From positions 2,914,001 through 2,978,000 of the forward strand of contig NZ_CP095481.1 of the NCBI RefSeq assembly GCF_023023025.1: 64,000 nucleotides of DNA. The letters are read 5' to 3'. Source of the stretch: Amycolatopsis sp. WQ 127309 (GTDB lineage Bacteria; Actinomycetota; Actinomycetes; Mycobacteriales; Pseudonocardiaceae). The notes beneath the pieces are model-generated. The model did no database searches and had not been told where the DNA came from. It was given only the letters and a program-made list of their open reading frames with translations. Positions 22,014-31,059 of the stretch are shown here, in pieces. The first letter of the stretch is position 1, and each line of letters begins with the position of its first letter. The translations under genes were made by a program, and so were the position numbers.

Positions 22014-22045
22014 GTTGTCCACAGGCGACGTCTGATGTGGACAAC
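22014..22045. repeat. DnaA-box-like inverted pair, convergent junction
   Basis: Between convergent genes, GTTGTCCACA at 22014-22023 and its exact complement at 22036-22045 flank a 12-base loop. Each arm holds the nonamer TTGTCCACA. A GC-rich imperfect hairpin (about 22106-22137) follows in the same intergenic space and may be the real terminator. Confidence 0.7.
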
Positions 22046-22151
22046 TCGGCCCGCCGGCGGCTTCGAAGCAGGTTTCGCCGCCCGGCACCGATAGACTGGA
22101 CGTGGGCACGCCCCCCTGGAGGAGGGCGGGGGTGGGGCCCGCTCCGTGAGT

Positions 22152-22658
22152 TCAGCTCCGCAGCGCGGTGACGTCGAGGGTGAGCGTGAACTCGCGGCCG
22201 CCCATGCGTTTGCCGTACGTGAGGCCGAACGCGAAGCGGTCGACCACCGTTGCCGCGCGGGCCGTGAAGCCGTCCGGGGTCAGCGTGACCGCGTCGATCT
22301 CGCACTGGACTCGGCCCGCTGTCCCGCGGACCGTCACGATGCCGTCCAGCAGCCAGCGCGTGCCGTCCTGGCGTGGGTGGCCCTCGGTGAACGTGATCCG
22401 TGGGTGCTCGTGGCCGTGCAGGAAGCGGCGGGACTGCAGTTCGGTGTCGCGCAGGCGGTCGCCGGTCGTGAGGCCCGTCGCGTCGATCTCCGCCGTCACC
22501 AGCGACGCCGTGACCGGGTCGCCGACGAGCACCGTGCCGCCGGCCAGCGGGAACTCGCCGGTCACCGTCGACACGCCGAACAGGTGCGTGCCGGACACGC
22601 CGACCCGGCACCGCGCCGGGTCGAGCCGGTACTCGCCGGGTGGCGGGATCTCGATCAT
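22152..22658 (-). CDS. YceI-family protein
   Basis: A 168-residue protein of the YceI lipocalin-like family, beta-rich and known to bind polyisoprenoid or other hydrophobic ligands. It has the family's N-terminal YRLDPARCRVGVSGTH and the LRDTELQSRRFLHGHEHPRITF segment. No signal peptide is visible, so it is probably cytoplasmic. Its ATG overlaps the upstream gene's stop (ATGA at 22655-22658), so it is co-translated with a small membrane protein. A role in isoprenoid-lipid handling near the AG genes is possible but unproven. Confidence 0.85.
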   Translation of the reverse strand: MIEIPPPGEYRLDPARCRVGVSGTHLFGVSTVTGEFPLAGGTVLVGDPVTASLVTAEIDATGLTTGDRLRDTELQSRRFLHGHEHPRITFTEGHPRQDGTRWLLDGIVTVRGTAGRVQCEIDAVTLTPDGFTARAATVVDRFAFGLTYGKRMGGREFTLTLDVTALRS

Positions 22659-23266
22659 CGGCGCGCCCACATCCGGTTCATCGTGCCCTCCCGCGCGAGC
22701 AGCACCTGGGTGACCACCTGGAGCACCACGAAACTCGCGATCGACAGCACCGTATCGAGCCCGGGCACGCTGTCCACCGGGAACGTGTACGCCAGCGCCA
22801 CGCTCAGCCCGCTGTGCACCAGCCCGCCGACGCCCCAGACCACCGTCAGCACGCGCCAGACCCGGCGGAAGGACGGCGTGTCCGCCCACCGCGCCTCCAG
22901 CGTGTCGGCGCGGTGCGGCACCAGCGCCAGCACGGCCTGGTACGTCGTCGGGCGGCGGCCCACCCACAGGCTCGCCAGCATCCAGACGCTGAACAGGATG
23001 CTGAACCACGCGCTCCGGACCAGCTGCAGCCGCGCGTCGCCGGTCAGCAGCGACGTCACCAGCCCGATCGCGACGACGAACAGCACGAACAAGCCCATGC
23101 CGTCGACCCGCCGGTACCGCAGCGCCAGGTACAGCATCCGCAGTGCCGGCGGGAGGCCGCTGAACGCCAGCGCCCAGATCGGCGCGACGTCGAACGCCCG
23201 CAGCAGGTAGTACCCGCCGACCGGCGCGGCGATGTCGCAGAACAGCGCGACGAGCGATTTCCCCAT
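22655..23266 (-). CDS. VC0807-like integral membrane protein
   Basis: A 203-residue protein with about six hydrophobic helices, starting MGKSLVALFCDIAAPVGGYY. It is clearly related to its upstream neighbour (23317-23937): both share LLRxFDV near residue 22, GDxRL(L/Q)LVRSAW, and WGVGG. The family resembles VC0807-like proteins with no established role. It is translationally coupled to the YceI gene. Confidence 0.65.
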   Translation of the reverse strand: MGKSLVALFCDIAAPVGGYYLLRAFDVAPIWALAFSGLPPALRMLYLALRYRRVDGMGLFVLFVVAIGLVTSLLTGDARLQLVRSAWFSILFSVWMLASLWVGRRPTTYQAVLALVPHRADTLEARWADTPSFRRVWRVLTVVWGVGGLVHSGLSVALAYTFPVDSVPGLDTVLSIASFVVLQVVTQVLLAREGTMNRMWARR

Positions 23267-23316
23267 GCCCCGAGCCTCGCGGCCGGGCCGGGCCGGAGCC
23301 ATCGTCGACCTGGCTC

Positions 23317-23937
23317 CTACGCATCCACCGTCCGGTTGATGCCGGGGATCAACCGCTTCCGGGTGAGCTTCACGCCGAGCAGCAGGCAGCCGACGGTCAG
23401 CGCGGTGTCGAGGAACGGCACGACGTCGACCGGCAGCGTGAACGCCATCAGCACGACGGCACAGCCCAGCAGCACGCCGCCCACGCCCCACCCGAGGGTC
23501 ACCGTGCGCCACTGCTGCCGGACGCCCTCGTCGGCGGCCCAGCCGGCCTCGAGTTCGGCGGCGCGGGCCGGCTGGAGCGTGCAGATCGCCCGGAACAGGA
23601 ACGGCCGCCGTCCGACGACCAGGCTCCCCAGCATCAGCCCGCCCAGCAGCAGCCCGACCCAGGCGCTGCGGACCAGCAGCAGCCGCGGGTCGCCGGAGAT
23701 CAGCGCCACCGCGCCGTTGACCACGAGCACGGCCAGCACGAACGCGCCGATCGGGTCCATCCGGCGGTGCCGCGCCAGGACGTAGCCGGAGCGGATCGCC
23801 GGCGGCAGCGCGCTGACCAGCAGCGCCCACAGCGCGTCGACGTCGAAGGAGCGCAGGACGTAGAACAGGGCCATCGGGAGCGCGACGTCGCGCAGGAGCA
23901 TCGTCAGCCGGGCGCGGTCACTCGAGGTGTTCGTCAT
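23317..23937 (-). CDS. VC0807-like integral membrane protein, paralogue
   Basis: A 206-residue six-helix membrane protein paralogous to the next gene downstream; the two are tandem and 50 bases apart, probably by duplication. It ends in a basic tail (KLTRKRLIPGINRTVDA). It is first in a three-gene - strand unit with the YceI gene. Function unknown. Confidence 0.65.
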   Translation of the reverse strand: MTNTSSDRARLTMLLRDVALPMALFYVLRSFDVDALWALLVSALPPAIRSGYVLARHRRMDPIGAFVLAVLVVNGAVALISGDPRLLLVRSAWVGLLLGGLMLGSLVVGRRPFLFRAICTLQPARAAELEAGWAADEGVRQQWRTVTLGWGVGGVLLGCAVVLMAFTLPVDVVPFLDTALTVGCLLLGVKLTRKRLIPGINRTVDA

Positions 23938-24038
23938 GACGACAGTCTGTTTCGACCGCCGTCACGACACATCGGCTCACGGGTCGGGCGCGGATGGAAA
24001 TCCGGCTCCACCCGCGGGTGGAGGCCCCAGTAGAGATC

Positions 24039-24794
24039 TCAGATGGGGAGCTTGCGGAAGATCGGCCGCGGGACGTGCCGCAGCGCCGACATCACCAGCC
24101 GGAACGGCGCCGGCGCCCACACCAGGTCCTTGCCGGCGCGCGCGGCCGACACGGCGATGTCGGCGACCTGCTCGGCGGTCTGCGCCAGCGGGGCGTCCTT
24201 CATGCCCTCGGTCATCTTCGTCTTGACGTGCCCGGGGCGGACGACGGTCACCTTCGCGCCGTGCGGCGCGAGGGCCTCGCCGAGGCCCAGGTAGAAGCCG
24301 TCGAAACCGGCCTTGGTCGAGCCGTAGACGAAGTTGGACCGCCGGACGCGCTCACCGGCCACCGACGACAGCGCGATCACCGTGCCGTGGCCCTGGACCT
24401 TGAGCTTCTCCGACAGCGCGACGCCGACCGACACCGCGGCCGAGTAGTTCACGGTCGCCAGCTCGACGGCCTTCGCGTGGTCCTGCCACAGCTCCTCGGC
24501 GTCGCCGAGCAGGCCGAACGCCACGACCGCGACGTCGATGTCGCCGCCTTCGAACGCCTTGTCCAGCACGCCCGGGTGTGACGCCAGGTCCTTCGCGTCG
24601 AAGTCGACGGTCGCGACCTCGGCGCCCTTGTCCTTCAGGCGCTGCGCGGCCGCGTCGAGCCGCGGCGAGGGCCGGGCCGCGAGCACGACCCGCAGCGGCT
24701 TCTCGGCCAGGTACTTCTCCGCGATCGCCAGTGCGATGTCGGAGGTGCCGCCGAGCAGCAGCAGGGACTGGGGGTTGCCAACGGCGTCGATCAC
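24039..24794 (-). CDS. dprE2: Decaprenylphosphoryl-2-keto-ribose reductase
   Basis: A 251-residue short-chain dehydrogenase with the variant cofactor motif LLGGTSDIA near residue 15 and the catalytic YGSTK. DprE2 reduces the 2-keto intermediate made by DprE1 to decaprenylphosphoryl-arabinose, the sole arabinose donor for the wall. Its ATG overlaps the dprE1 stop (ATGA at 24791-24794). Gene pairing and motifs match Rv3791. Confidence 0.94.
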   Translation of the reverse strand: MIDAVGNPQSLLLLGGTSDIALAIAEKYLAEKPLRVVLAARPSPRLDAAAQRLKDKGAEVATVDFDAKDLASHPGVLDKAFEGGDIDVAVVAFGLLGDAEELWQDHAKAVELATVNYSAAVSVGVALSEKLKVQGHGTVIALSSVAGERVRRSNFVYGSTKAGFDGFYLGLGEALAPHGAKVTVVRPGHVKTKMTEGMKDAPLAQTAEQVADIAVSAARAGKDLVWAPAPFRLVMSALRHVPRPIFRKLPI

Positions 24795-26161
24795 AGTGCG
24801 AGCCTCCGGCTCATGTCAGAGGCGAAAACGCCTTCGGGGTCCACGGCGGCGCGAACCTTGCGCCACTCTTCGAGCCGCGGGTACATCTTCGCGAACGTCT
24901 CGGGCGAGGTGCGCGAGTCCTTCGCGGTGTACAACCGCCCGCCGAGTTCGAGAACGTCGTCGTCGAGCTCCTGGCAGAACCGGCTGAGCCCGTCCTTGAT
25001 CGGGAAGTCGACGCAGACCATCCAGCCGGGGTGCGGGAACGACAGCGGCGCCGCGTTGCCCTCACCCATCCGCTTGAACACGTTGAGGAAGGAGACGTGC
25101 CCCGACTCGGCGATCTTCTTGACGATCTTCCGCAGTGGCTCGGCCGCGCCCAGCGGCGTCGAGAACTGGTACTGCAGGAAACCCTTGGAGCCGTAGGCCC
25201 GGTTCCACTCGCCGAACATGTCCAGCGGGTGGTAGAAGGCGGTCAGGTTCTGGATGACGCCGTGGGCTTCCTTCGGCGTCTTCCGGTAGTACAGCTCGCC
25301 GATCGTGCCGAAGGTCAGCTTGTTCGCCAGCCCGTTCGGGAAGACGTCCGGCAGCGTCGCGAGCTGCGGAGCGTCGAACTTCAGCGGGTTCGCGCGCAGC
25401 TTCGGCGGCAGTTCGTCGAGCTTGGCGAGCGAGCCGCGGCCGAAGGCGGCGCGGCCCAGCTTCGAACCGGTGGAGATCGTGTCGAACCACGCCGAGGAGT
25501 ACGTGTACTTGTCGTCGGAGCCGTTGCTGACCAGCTCGAGCGTCTCGTCGAGGTTGTTCGTGCGCTCGTTGTCGGCGAGGAAGTACGCCGTCTCCGTCTT
25601 GGTCATCCGGATCTTGGCCCGGACGATGATCCCGGTCAGGCCGATGCCCGCCACGGTCGCCCAGAACAGCTCGGCGTCCGGGCCTTCCGGCGTCAGCGTG
25701 CGGACCTTGCCGTCCGCGGTCACCAGGTCCATCGACACGACGTGGTTGCCGAAGCTGCCCGCGCTGTGGTGGTTCTTGCCGTGGATGTCGTTGGCGATCG
25801 CGCCGCCGATCGTCACCTGGCGCGTGCCCGGCAGCACCGGGACCCACAGGCCGTACGGCAGCGCCTCGCGCATCAGCTGGTCCAGGCTCACGCCGGCGTC
25901 GAGGTCGACGAGCGCGCTGTCCGGGTCGATCGAGTGGATCCGGTTCAGGGCCGTCATGTCGATGACGAGGCCGCCCGCGTTCTGCGCCGGGTCGCCGTAG
26001 GAGCGGCCGAGCCCGCGGGCGATGACACCGCGTTCGCCGGCCTGGGTCACGGCCCGCGCGATGACTTCGACGTCTGCGGTGCTCAGCACGTCGGCGGTGG
26101 TCGGTGCCGTCCGCGCCCAGCCCGTGAGCGTGCGACGCTGTGTGTCGAGTCCTGGGGTCAC
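24791..26161 (-). CDS. dprE1: Decaprenylphosphoryl-ribose 2-oxidase
   Basis: A 456-residue FAD-linked oxidase of the VAO family. The FAD-binding [15 protein letters not shown] and [14 protein letters not shown] segments are in the N-terminal half, and the substrate domain ends in FASDMSRRL. DprE1 oxidises C2 of decaprenylphosphoryl-ribose. Cys383 in [14 protein letters not shown] aligns with Cys387 of the M. tuberculosis enzyme, the residue modified by benzothiazinones. The start is a GTG. It is divergent from the gtrA-type gene. Confidence 0.95.
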   Translation of the reverse strand: MTPGLDTQRRTLTGWARTAPTTADVLSTADVEVIARAVTQAGERGVIARGLGRSYGDPAQNAGGLVIDMTALNRIHSIDPDSALVDLDAGVSLDQLMREALPYGLWVPVLPGTRQVTIGGAIANDIHGKNHHSAGSFGNHVVSMDLVTADGKVRTLTPEGPDAELFWATVAGIGLTGIIVRAKIRMTKTETAYFLADNERTNNLDETLELVSNGSDDKYTYSSAWFDTISTGSKLGRAAFGRGSLAKLDELPPKLRANPLKFDAPQLATLPDVFPNGLANKLTFGTIGELYYRKTPKEAHGVIQNLTAFYHPLDMFGEWNRAYGSKGFLQYQFSTPLGAAEPLRKIVKKIAESGHVSFLNVFKRMGEGNAAPLSFPHPGWMVCVDFPIKDGLSRFCQELDDDVLELGGRLYTAKDSRTSPETFAKMYPRLEEWRKVRAAVDPEGVFASDMSRRLAL

Positions 26162-26197
26162 CCGACCAGGGTAGCCACGCCGAACGATGCCCGGAAC

Positions 26198-26225
26198 GTG
26201 ACCCTGAAGTGCTCGCTTCTACACT
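26198..26225 (+). promoter_or_regulatory. Candidate promoter for gtrA-glfT2
   Basis: In the 125-base divergent space between dprE1 and the gtrA-type gene, GTGACC (26198-26203) and TACACT (26220-26225) are 16 bases apart. They resemble actinomycete housekeeping -35 and -10 boxes, about 60 bases before the GTG at 26287. This is motif reading only. Confidence 0.35.
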
Positions 26226-26286
26226 TTGCGCATCAAGGCACAAGCGCCCGCGCGGGTGACCATGACTCAGGCAACGAGGTAATGCA

Positions 26287-26757
26287 GTGGTGGCGACCGA
26301 TCCGCAAGCCGACATCGCAGCTGCGCAGCCGTCCTCCATCGGACTGCTCGGGCAGCTGATCCGCTTCGCCCTGATCGGTGGCTTCTGCGCCCTGATCGAC
26401 CTGGGTACGTACACGTTGCTGACCCAGGTGGCCGGGATGGCCGCTTCACCGTGGGTCGACATCGCGCGCGCTATCAGTTTCATCGTGGGCACGACCACGG
26501 CGTTCTTCCTGAACCGCAAGTTCACCTTCTCCGGCGGGCGGCGTGACGGGAAGACGCAGGTCGGCTCGTTCGTCCTGCTCTACACCGTGACGTTCTTCGT
26601 CGCGGTCGGGGTGAACCAGCTGATGCTGCAGGTGCTGCCGGAGTCCGCGTGGCAGCACACCCTGTGCTGGGCCGTGTCGCAGGCCACCGCCACCGTGATC
26701 AATTTCGTGATGCTCAAGTGGGTCGTCTTCCGCGAGCCGTCGACTGAGGAGAACTGA
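26287..26757 (+). CDS. GtrA-family membrane protein (Rv3789-like)
   Basis: A 156-residue GtrA-type protein with four membrane helices (about 20-40, 52-75, 95-115 and 122-142) and the family strand FLNRKFTFSG. Its M. tuberculosis counterpart Rv3789 lies beside dprE1 and has been linked to arabinan assembly. The order gtrA next to dprE1-dprE2 is kept here. glfT2 starts 8 bases downstream, so both are likely on one transcript. GTG start. Whether it moves a lipid-linked sugar or recruits another enzyme is not settled. Confidence 0.85.
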   Translation: MVATDPQADIAAAQPSSIGLLGQLIRFALIGGFCALIDLGTYTLLTQVAGMAASPWVDIARAISFIVGTTTAFFLNRKFTFSGGRRDGKTQVGSFVLLYTVTFFVAVGVNQLMLQVLPESAWQHTLCWAVSQATATVINFVMLKWVVFREPSTEEN

Positions 26758-26765
26758 GGAACTTC

Positions 26766-28685
26766 ATGCCCGGTAAAACAGCTACCCCGGCGCCGACCAC
26801 CACTGCCGGCGCGGCCGCCGAGACGCGGTTCACCGAGCACACTCCGCAGGGTCGCCTGACGGCGCAGCGCGGGCTCTACGCCGGCCCGGCGCCGATCGTC
26901 AGCAAGGACCTCTACGCCGAGCTCGAGTGGGGCTCGGCCGTGCGGGAGCGTGCGGCGATCAGCCTCGAGCCCGCCTCCAAGGTGTCGGGCAACACGTACT
27001 TCGGGCGGTTCCCGGCCTCCTACTGGCAGCGCTGGACGACCGTCACCGAGGTGTCGGTCGAGGCGGTCGTCACCGGCACCGGGCTGCTGTCGATGGGTGC
27101 TTCCGACGTCGAAGGTGAGCCGCGGGTCATCGAGGCCGAGCAGGTCACCGACGTCAAGCAGCACAAGGTCGCCCTCACCGGGAAGCTGGACAAGTTCTAC
27201 GACGGTGGCGCGCTGTGGCTGGACCTGGAAACCGAAGGCGGCCAGACCCTGCGGGTGGAGCAGGTCCGCTGGACCGTCGAAGCCCCCGACACGATCCGCC
27301 CGACCGCGGTCACCATCTGCACCATGAACCGCGCGGATGACTGCCTGAAGAACCTGCAGGCCCTCGCCGCCGACGTGTCGTCGCTGGACACCCTCGACGC
27401 GATCTACGTCGCCGACCAGGGCACCGACCTGGTCGAATCCCGCGACGGGTTCGACCAGGTCGTGAAGGACCTCGGGGAGAAGCTGCACTACATCAAGCAG
27501 CCCAACCTCGGGGGCGCCGGCGGGTTCACCCGCGGGCTCTACGAGGTCGCCGGGCACACCGCCACCGCCCACGCCAACGTCCTGTTCATGGACGACGACG
27601 TCCTTTTGGAGCCGGACCTGGTGATCCGGATGACGGCGTTCTCCAACCGCGCCGCCAACCCGATCATCGTCGGCGGGCAGATGCTGAACCTGTTCCACCC
27701 CAACCAGCTCCACGTCGGCGCCGAATACGCGAGGTTGAACACCCTCGAACCCGGTCAGCCGGTCGAGCACTCGCTGACCACCGCGGACCTGCTCGGGGTG
27801 GACGAGGAGACGTTGAAGCCGAACCGGCAGGAACGCCGTCTCGACGCCGGCTACAACGGCTGGTGGTCCTGCCTGATCCCCTATGAGGTGGTGCAGGCCA
27901 CCGGGTATCCGATGCCGTTCTTCTTCCAGTGGGACGACGCCGAGTACTCCTACCGGGCCCGGGCGCACGGTTTCCCGACGGTGACGCTGCCGGGTGCGGG
28001 GGTGTGGCACGCGGACTTCCACATGAAGGACTGGGACGAGTGGCACCGCTACTTCAACCTGCGCAACTCCATCATCACCGCCGCCCTGCACTCCCCGTTC
28101 AACCTGAACCTGCTCTCCCGTGTCCTGCTCGCGCAGCTGGTGCGGTACCTGCTCGGGATGCAGTACGGGCTGTCGGCGACGTTGATCAAGGCGGTGGAGG
28201 ACTTCCTCGAAGGCCCTGAGGTCCTGCGCGACGGTGGTGTGGAGGCGATGAAGGAGATCCGCCGGATCCGGGACCAGTACCCGGAGACCAAGCGCCACAA
28301 GGCCACCGACGTCCCGGGGATCGCGTCGAACGACATCGGCATCATCAACAGCGCGCCGCGGCCCAGCATGCAGCGCCTGGTGCTGATCAAGCGCGTGCTC
28401 GACCGGGTGCTCGGCCGTAGCCGCTTCGGGCTCGGCGCGGTGCCGATCGACGAGGCGAACTGGTGGCACATCGCCCTGTTCGACACGGCGGTCGTCACCG
28501 ACGCGAACCAGGAAGGCGTCCGCGTCCGCTCCTACGACAAGGTCAAGATGTTCGACCTGGCCAAGCGCGGCGCGAAGGTCGTCCAGCGGCTGCGCAAGGA
28601 AGGCGCGGGAGTGCAGGAGCAGTACAAGCGCGCCATGCCGGAACTCACCTCGCGTGAGAACTGGAAGCGCCTGTACAAGCTCTGA
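26766..28685 (+). CDS. glfT2: Galactofuranosyltransferase GlfT2
   Basis: A 639-residue polymerase that extends the galactan with alternating beta-1,5 and beta-1,6 galactofuranose from UDP-Galf. An N-terminal beta domain (to about 170) is followed by the GT-A core with DDD at 276-278, WDDAEY (Asp390, Asp391) and His415 in WHADFHMKDWDEWH. These match Asp256-258, Asp371/372 and His396 of the mycobacterial enzyme with a constant offset of 19-20. A helical C-terminal region follows. In mycobacteria glfT2 adjoins glf; here it has moved beside gtrA. Confidence 0.95.
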   Translation: MPGKTATPAPTTTAGAAAETRFTEHTPQGRLTAQRGLYAGPAPIVSKDLYAELEWGSAVRERAAISLEPASKVSGNTYFGRFPASYWQRWTTVTEVSVEAVVTGTGLLSMGASDVEGEPRVIEAEQVTDVKQHKVALTGKLDKFYDGGALWLDLETEGGQTLRVEQVRWTVEAPDTIRPTAVTICTMNRADDCLKNLQALAADVSSLDTLDAIYVADQGTDLVESRDGFDQVVKDLGEKLHYIKQPNLGGAGGFTRGLYEVAGHTATAHANVLFMDDDVLLEPDLVIRMTAFSNRAANPIIVGGQMLNLFHPNQLHVGAEYARLNTLEPGQPVEHSLTTADLLGVDEETLKPNRQERRLDAGYNGWWSCLIPYEVVQATGYPMPFFFQWDDAEYSYRARAHGFPTVTLPGAGVWHADFHMKDWDEWHRYFNLRNSIITAALHSPFNLNLLSRVLLAQLVRYLLGMQYGLSATLIKAVEDFLEGPEVLRDGGVEAMKEIRRIRDQYPETKRHKATDVPGIASNDIGIINSAPRPSMQRLVLIKRVLDRVLGRSRFGLGAVPIDEANWWHIALFDTAVVTDANQEGVRVRSYDKVKMFDLAKRGAKVVQRLRKEGAGVQEQYKRAMPELTSRENWKRLYKL

Positions 28686-28698
28686 TCCAGGTGTCCCG

Positions 28699-28732
28699 AA
28701 GGCCGTCTCACGATGCGTCGTGAGGCGGCCTT
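28699..28732. terminator. Terminator-like hairpin after glfT2
   Basis: A 15-bp stem with one G-T pair (28699-28713 with 28718-28732) around TGCG, with arms beginning AAGGCCG and ending GGCCTT. It lies between glfT2 and the convergent small gene, so it can serve both directions. Confidence 0.75.
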
Positions 28733-28738
28733 CGTGCG

Positions 28739-28984
28739 TCAGGTGTGCATGCCGAAGATGGTGGTCTTCCGGTTGAGGTCGTCGATGTAGGCGGCGGCGA
28801 CGTGGGCGAAGTTGATCGTCACCTCGGCGTCGTCCTTGGTGGTCACCGTGTCCACCGCGGCGGACTTCACCAGCTGGGGGAGCTTGCCCGCCAGCTTCCC
28901 GGATTCTTCGGCGGTCAGTGCGAACAGCAGCGGCTCGCCGCCGGTGGCGAGGTGCAGCACGAGTGCGGGTTTCTGGTCAGCCAT
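28739..28984 (-). CDS. Hypothetical 81-aa protein
   Basis: An 81-residue soluble protein starting MADQKPALVLHLATGG. It alternates short beta-like stretches with one helix (LTAEESGKLAGKLPQLV) and a second helix near the C-terminus (AHVAAAYIDDLN). I do not recognise a family. A longer frame upstream is possible but less like coding sequence. It stands alone, convergent with glfT2 and at the border of the ESX-type island. Confidence 0.55.
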   Translation of the reverse strand: MADQKPALVLHLATGGEPLLFALTAEESGKLAGKLPQLVKSAAVDTVTTKDDAEVTINFAHVAAAYIDDLNRKTTIFGMHT

Positions 28985-29125
28985 GCACCCATCGGACCAG
29001 CGGCGATCTTCGCGCGGCAAGCGAGTTCGCTGAGGGCGCAGCGGCTTCGGCGTCCGGCTGCGGTCATCGCGTGCGGTGGACTACCGTTTCCCGGAGATCT
29101 GAAACCCGCGGGGGAGATGCAAGCG

Positions 29126-29890
29126 ATGCCACACACGTTCTCGCTGTCGCTGGCGGCGGTGGACATCCTGGTCGAACGCCTCGGTCTCGGCCGCGCGCCG
29201 ACGCCGTTCGAGGTCCCGCACGTCGGCACGACCGTCGAGCAGCGGGGGATGATCCGCGACGCCGTCGTCCGCGACCTCACCGGGCGTGGGCTGTGGCAGC
29301 GTGGCCGCCTCGACGCGGACGCCGAACTGGCGCTGGCCACGTTCGTCCGCGGCAGCCTGACCATCAGCGCGGTCGCCGAGCTGGGCGGCAAGCAGCTCTT
29401 CGCCCGCGTCGCCTCCGACGGCCAGTTCGCCGTGCTCGCGAAGCAGGACGAGAACCTCATCGTCTTCGAGGAGGTCCGCCCGACGGGCATCGTCCCGGCG
29501 ATCGTCGACCTGCTGCCGCTGACCCCGGCCGCGCCCGGCCAGTCGGTCACCATCTCCCGCCCGGCCGAGCAGCCCCGCCAGCAGCGTCGCGACGACGCGT
29601 ACGACCCCTTCGCCGGCGTCAGCGGCCCGCGCTCGCACAGCGGCGCCGGCGGTCCGCAGGTCCGGATGATCGAGCGCGTCTTCCAGGAGCCGAAGAAGCG
29701 CATCGGCCAGTTCACCGCCCAGACCCGCGGCGGCACGTTCCCCCCGCTGGCCTGGTTCGACACGGAGCAGGGCCGCTGGCTGATGTCCTCCCGCCGATCC
29801 GACGACGGCCAGCGCTGGATCACCTACGCCCCCGCCGACAACGCCCGCCTGGCCCAGCAGCTGTACGCCCAGCTCGAAGGCCAGTTCTGA
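29126..29890 (+). CDS. ESX secretion-associated chaperone, EspG family
   Basis: A 254-residue protein matching the EspG fold family. It has an N-terminal LSLAAVDILVERLGLGRAP-like segment, a central beta sheet (ALATFVRGSLTISAVAEL, QLFARVASDGQFAVLA), and a C-terminal WFDTEQGRWLMSSRR...WITYAPAD segment. EspG binds the tip of PPE proteins in the cytosol and hands PE-PPE pairs to the type VII machinery. ATG 29126 is favoured because GGGGGAG is 9 bases upstream; ATG 29117 abuts it. The PE-like and PPE-like genes downstream are its likely clients. Confidence 0.85.
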   Translation: MPHTFSLSLAAVDILVERLGLGRAPTPFEVPHVGTTVEQRGMIRDAVVRDLTGRGLWQRGRLDADAELALATFVRGSLTISAVAELGGKQLFARVASDGQFAVLAKQDENLIVFEEVRPTGIVPAIVDLLPLTPAAPGQSVTISRPAEQPRQQRRDDAYDPFAGVSGPRSHSGAGGPQVRMIERVFQEPKKRIGQFTAQTRGGTFPPLAWFDTEQGRWLMSSRRSDDGQRWITYAPADNARLAQQLYAQLEGQF

Positions 29891-30020
29891 CCCCTGCGGA
29901 ACCTCCGGCGGCGGCCACGCGTCACAGGTGAAGATCGGTGAACGGCAGTTGCGCAGGGTACCCGGCTAGTAGACTCCCGGGTGCACACGCACGGGCGAAG
30001 CGATACGGGGTGGAATAGCG

Positions 30021-30470
30021 ATGTTGATAGCCGACGGCGGCGGAGGCGGCTCGTTCGCGGACATAGTCAACCCGCTCTCCTCGGGCAGCATGAGCGAAGC
30101 CGTGAAGAGCGTCACGGCGGAGACCCAGAAGCTGGTCGACGCCGCGAAGAGCGGCGGCTTCAAGATCACCCCCGAAGGCGTCAAGCCGATCCGGGACGCG
30201 CTGACCGAGCTGGTCAACGACCTCGACGCGTTGGGCTTCCAGGTCCAAGCCCTCGACCAGGCGCCGCAGCTGGGCAGCCACCCGTACGGCCAGACCATCG
30301 CGTCACACGACCAGAAGAGCGCCACTGACGCCGAGGGTTCGGCAAGGGCCGTGCTGGACCAGCTCAAGCAGGTCGCCACGCAGGCCGACGAGGCGCTCGC
30401 CCGGGCGGCTGGCCTGTACAAGGAAACGGAGAACCAAGCCTTCTCCTCACTCCGGACCGGTCAGGCCTGA
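30021..30470 (+). CDS. PE-like ESX substrate partner
   Basis: A 149-residue, mostly helical protein with a Gly-rich N-terminus. Near the C-terminus it has YKETE (Tyr133), matching the type VII export signal YxxxD/E. It has no signal peptide. It lies between espG and a DUF3558 lipoprotein, upstream of a PPE-like gene. This is the layout expected of a PE-type partner forming a helical pair with the PPE protein. The PE label is inferred from layout and motif, not from clear sequence identity. Confidence 0.6.
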   Translation: MLIADGGGGGSFADIVNPLSSGSMSEAVKSVTAETQKLVDAAKSGGFKITPEGVKPIRDALTELVNDLDALGFQVQALDQAPQLGSHPYGQTIASHDQKSATDAEGSARAVLDQLKQVATQADEALARAAGLYKETENQAFSSLRTGQA

Positions 30471-30474
30471 GGTA

Positions 30475-31050
30475 ATGACAAAACTGTTCGTTCGTGTTGT
30501 TCTTCCGCTCGCGGTCGGCGGGGCATTGCTGGCCGGGTGCACCAGCACCCAGGGCGGGACCGCGTCGCCCGCCCAGACACCTTCGGCCACCGATTCCGGA
30601 GCACCGGAGACCTCTTCGTCCTCTTCCGGCGGCGGAACCGAGTCGATCACCGACCCTTGCTCGCTCCTCGAGGTGGGCGATCTGGGCAGCTACGGCGAGT
30701 TCAACGCTCCGGTGAACAAGACGCTCGGCAGCGCCAGATCGTGCAGCTACCAGAAGAAGATCGCGTCGGCGAGTGACAAGGGCATGGTGATCGGCACGAA
30801 CGTCCGCGATGACGCGTCGGTCGACCAGGTGCGGGACACCGGCCGCGGGGTGACCGACAAGGACGTCAACGGCCGTCGTGCGAAGGAAGCGCCTGATGGA
30901 GCCGCTCCGGGGTGCACGCTCGGACTGGCCGTCGGCGATTCGTCGCGAGTGGACGTGGCGGTCACAGCGGTCGACTCGTCGGACGAGGCTTGCCAGATCG
31001 CCGAGGCGGTGGCCAAGGCCGCTGTCGAACCGCGGTTGCCGAAGGGATAG
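30475..31050 (+). CDS. DUF3558 lipoprotein
   Basis: A 191-residue exported lipoprotein. A signal peptide ends in the lipobox LLAGC (Cys22), followed by a Ser/Thr/Gly-rich linker (about 25-55) and a DUF3558-type domain beginning DPCSLL with cysteines at PC, SCSYQ, GCTLG and EACQ. Such proteins are frequent beside ESX substrates in Pseudonocardiaceae, though their role is unknown. It starts 4 bases after the PE-like stop and ends 9 bases before the PPE-like gene, so all three are co-transcribed. Confidence 0.85.
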   Translation: MTKLFVRVVLPLAVGGALLAGCTSTQGGTASPAQTPSATDSGAPETSSSSSGGGTESITDPCSLLEVGDLGSYGEFNAPVNKTLGSARSCSYQKKIASASDKGMVIGTNVRDDASVDQVRDTGRGVTDKDVNGRRAKEAPDGAAPGCTLGLAVGDSSRVDVAVTAVDSSDEACQIAEAVAKAAVEPRLPKG

Positions 31051-31059
31051 GGGACCCAG

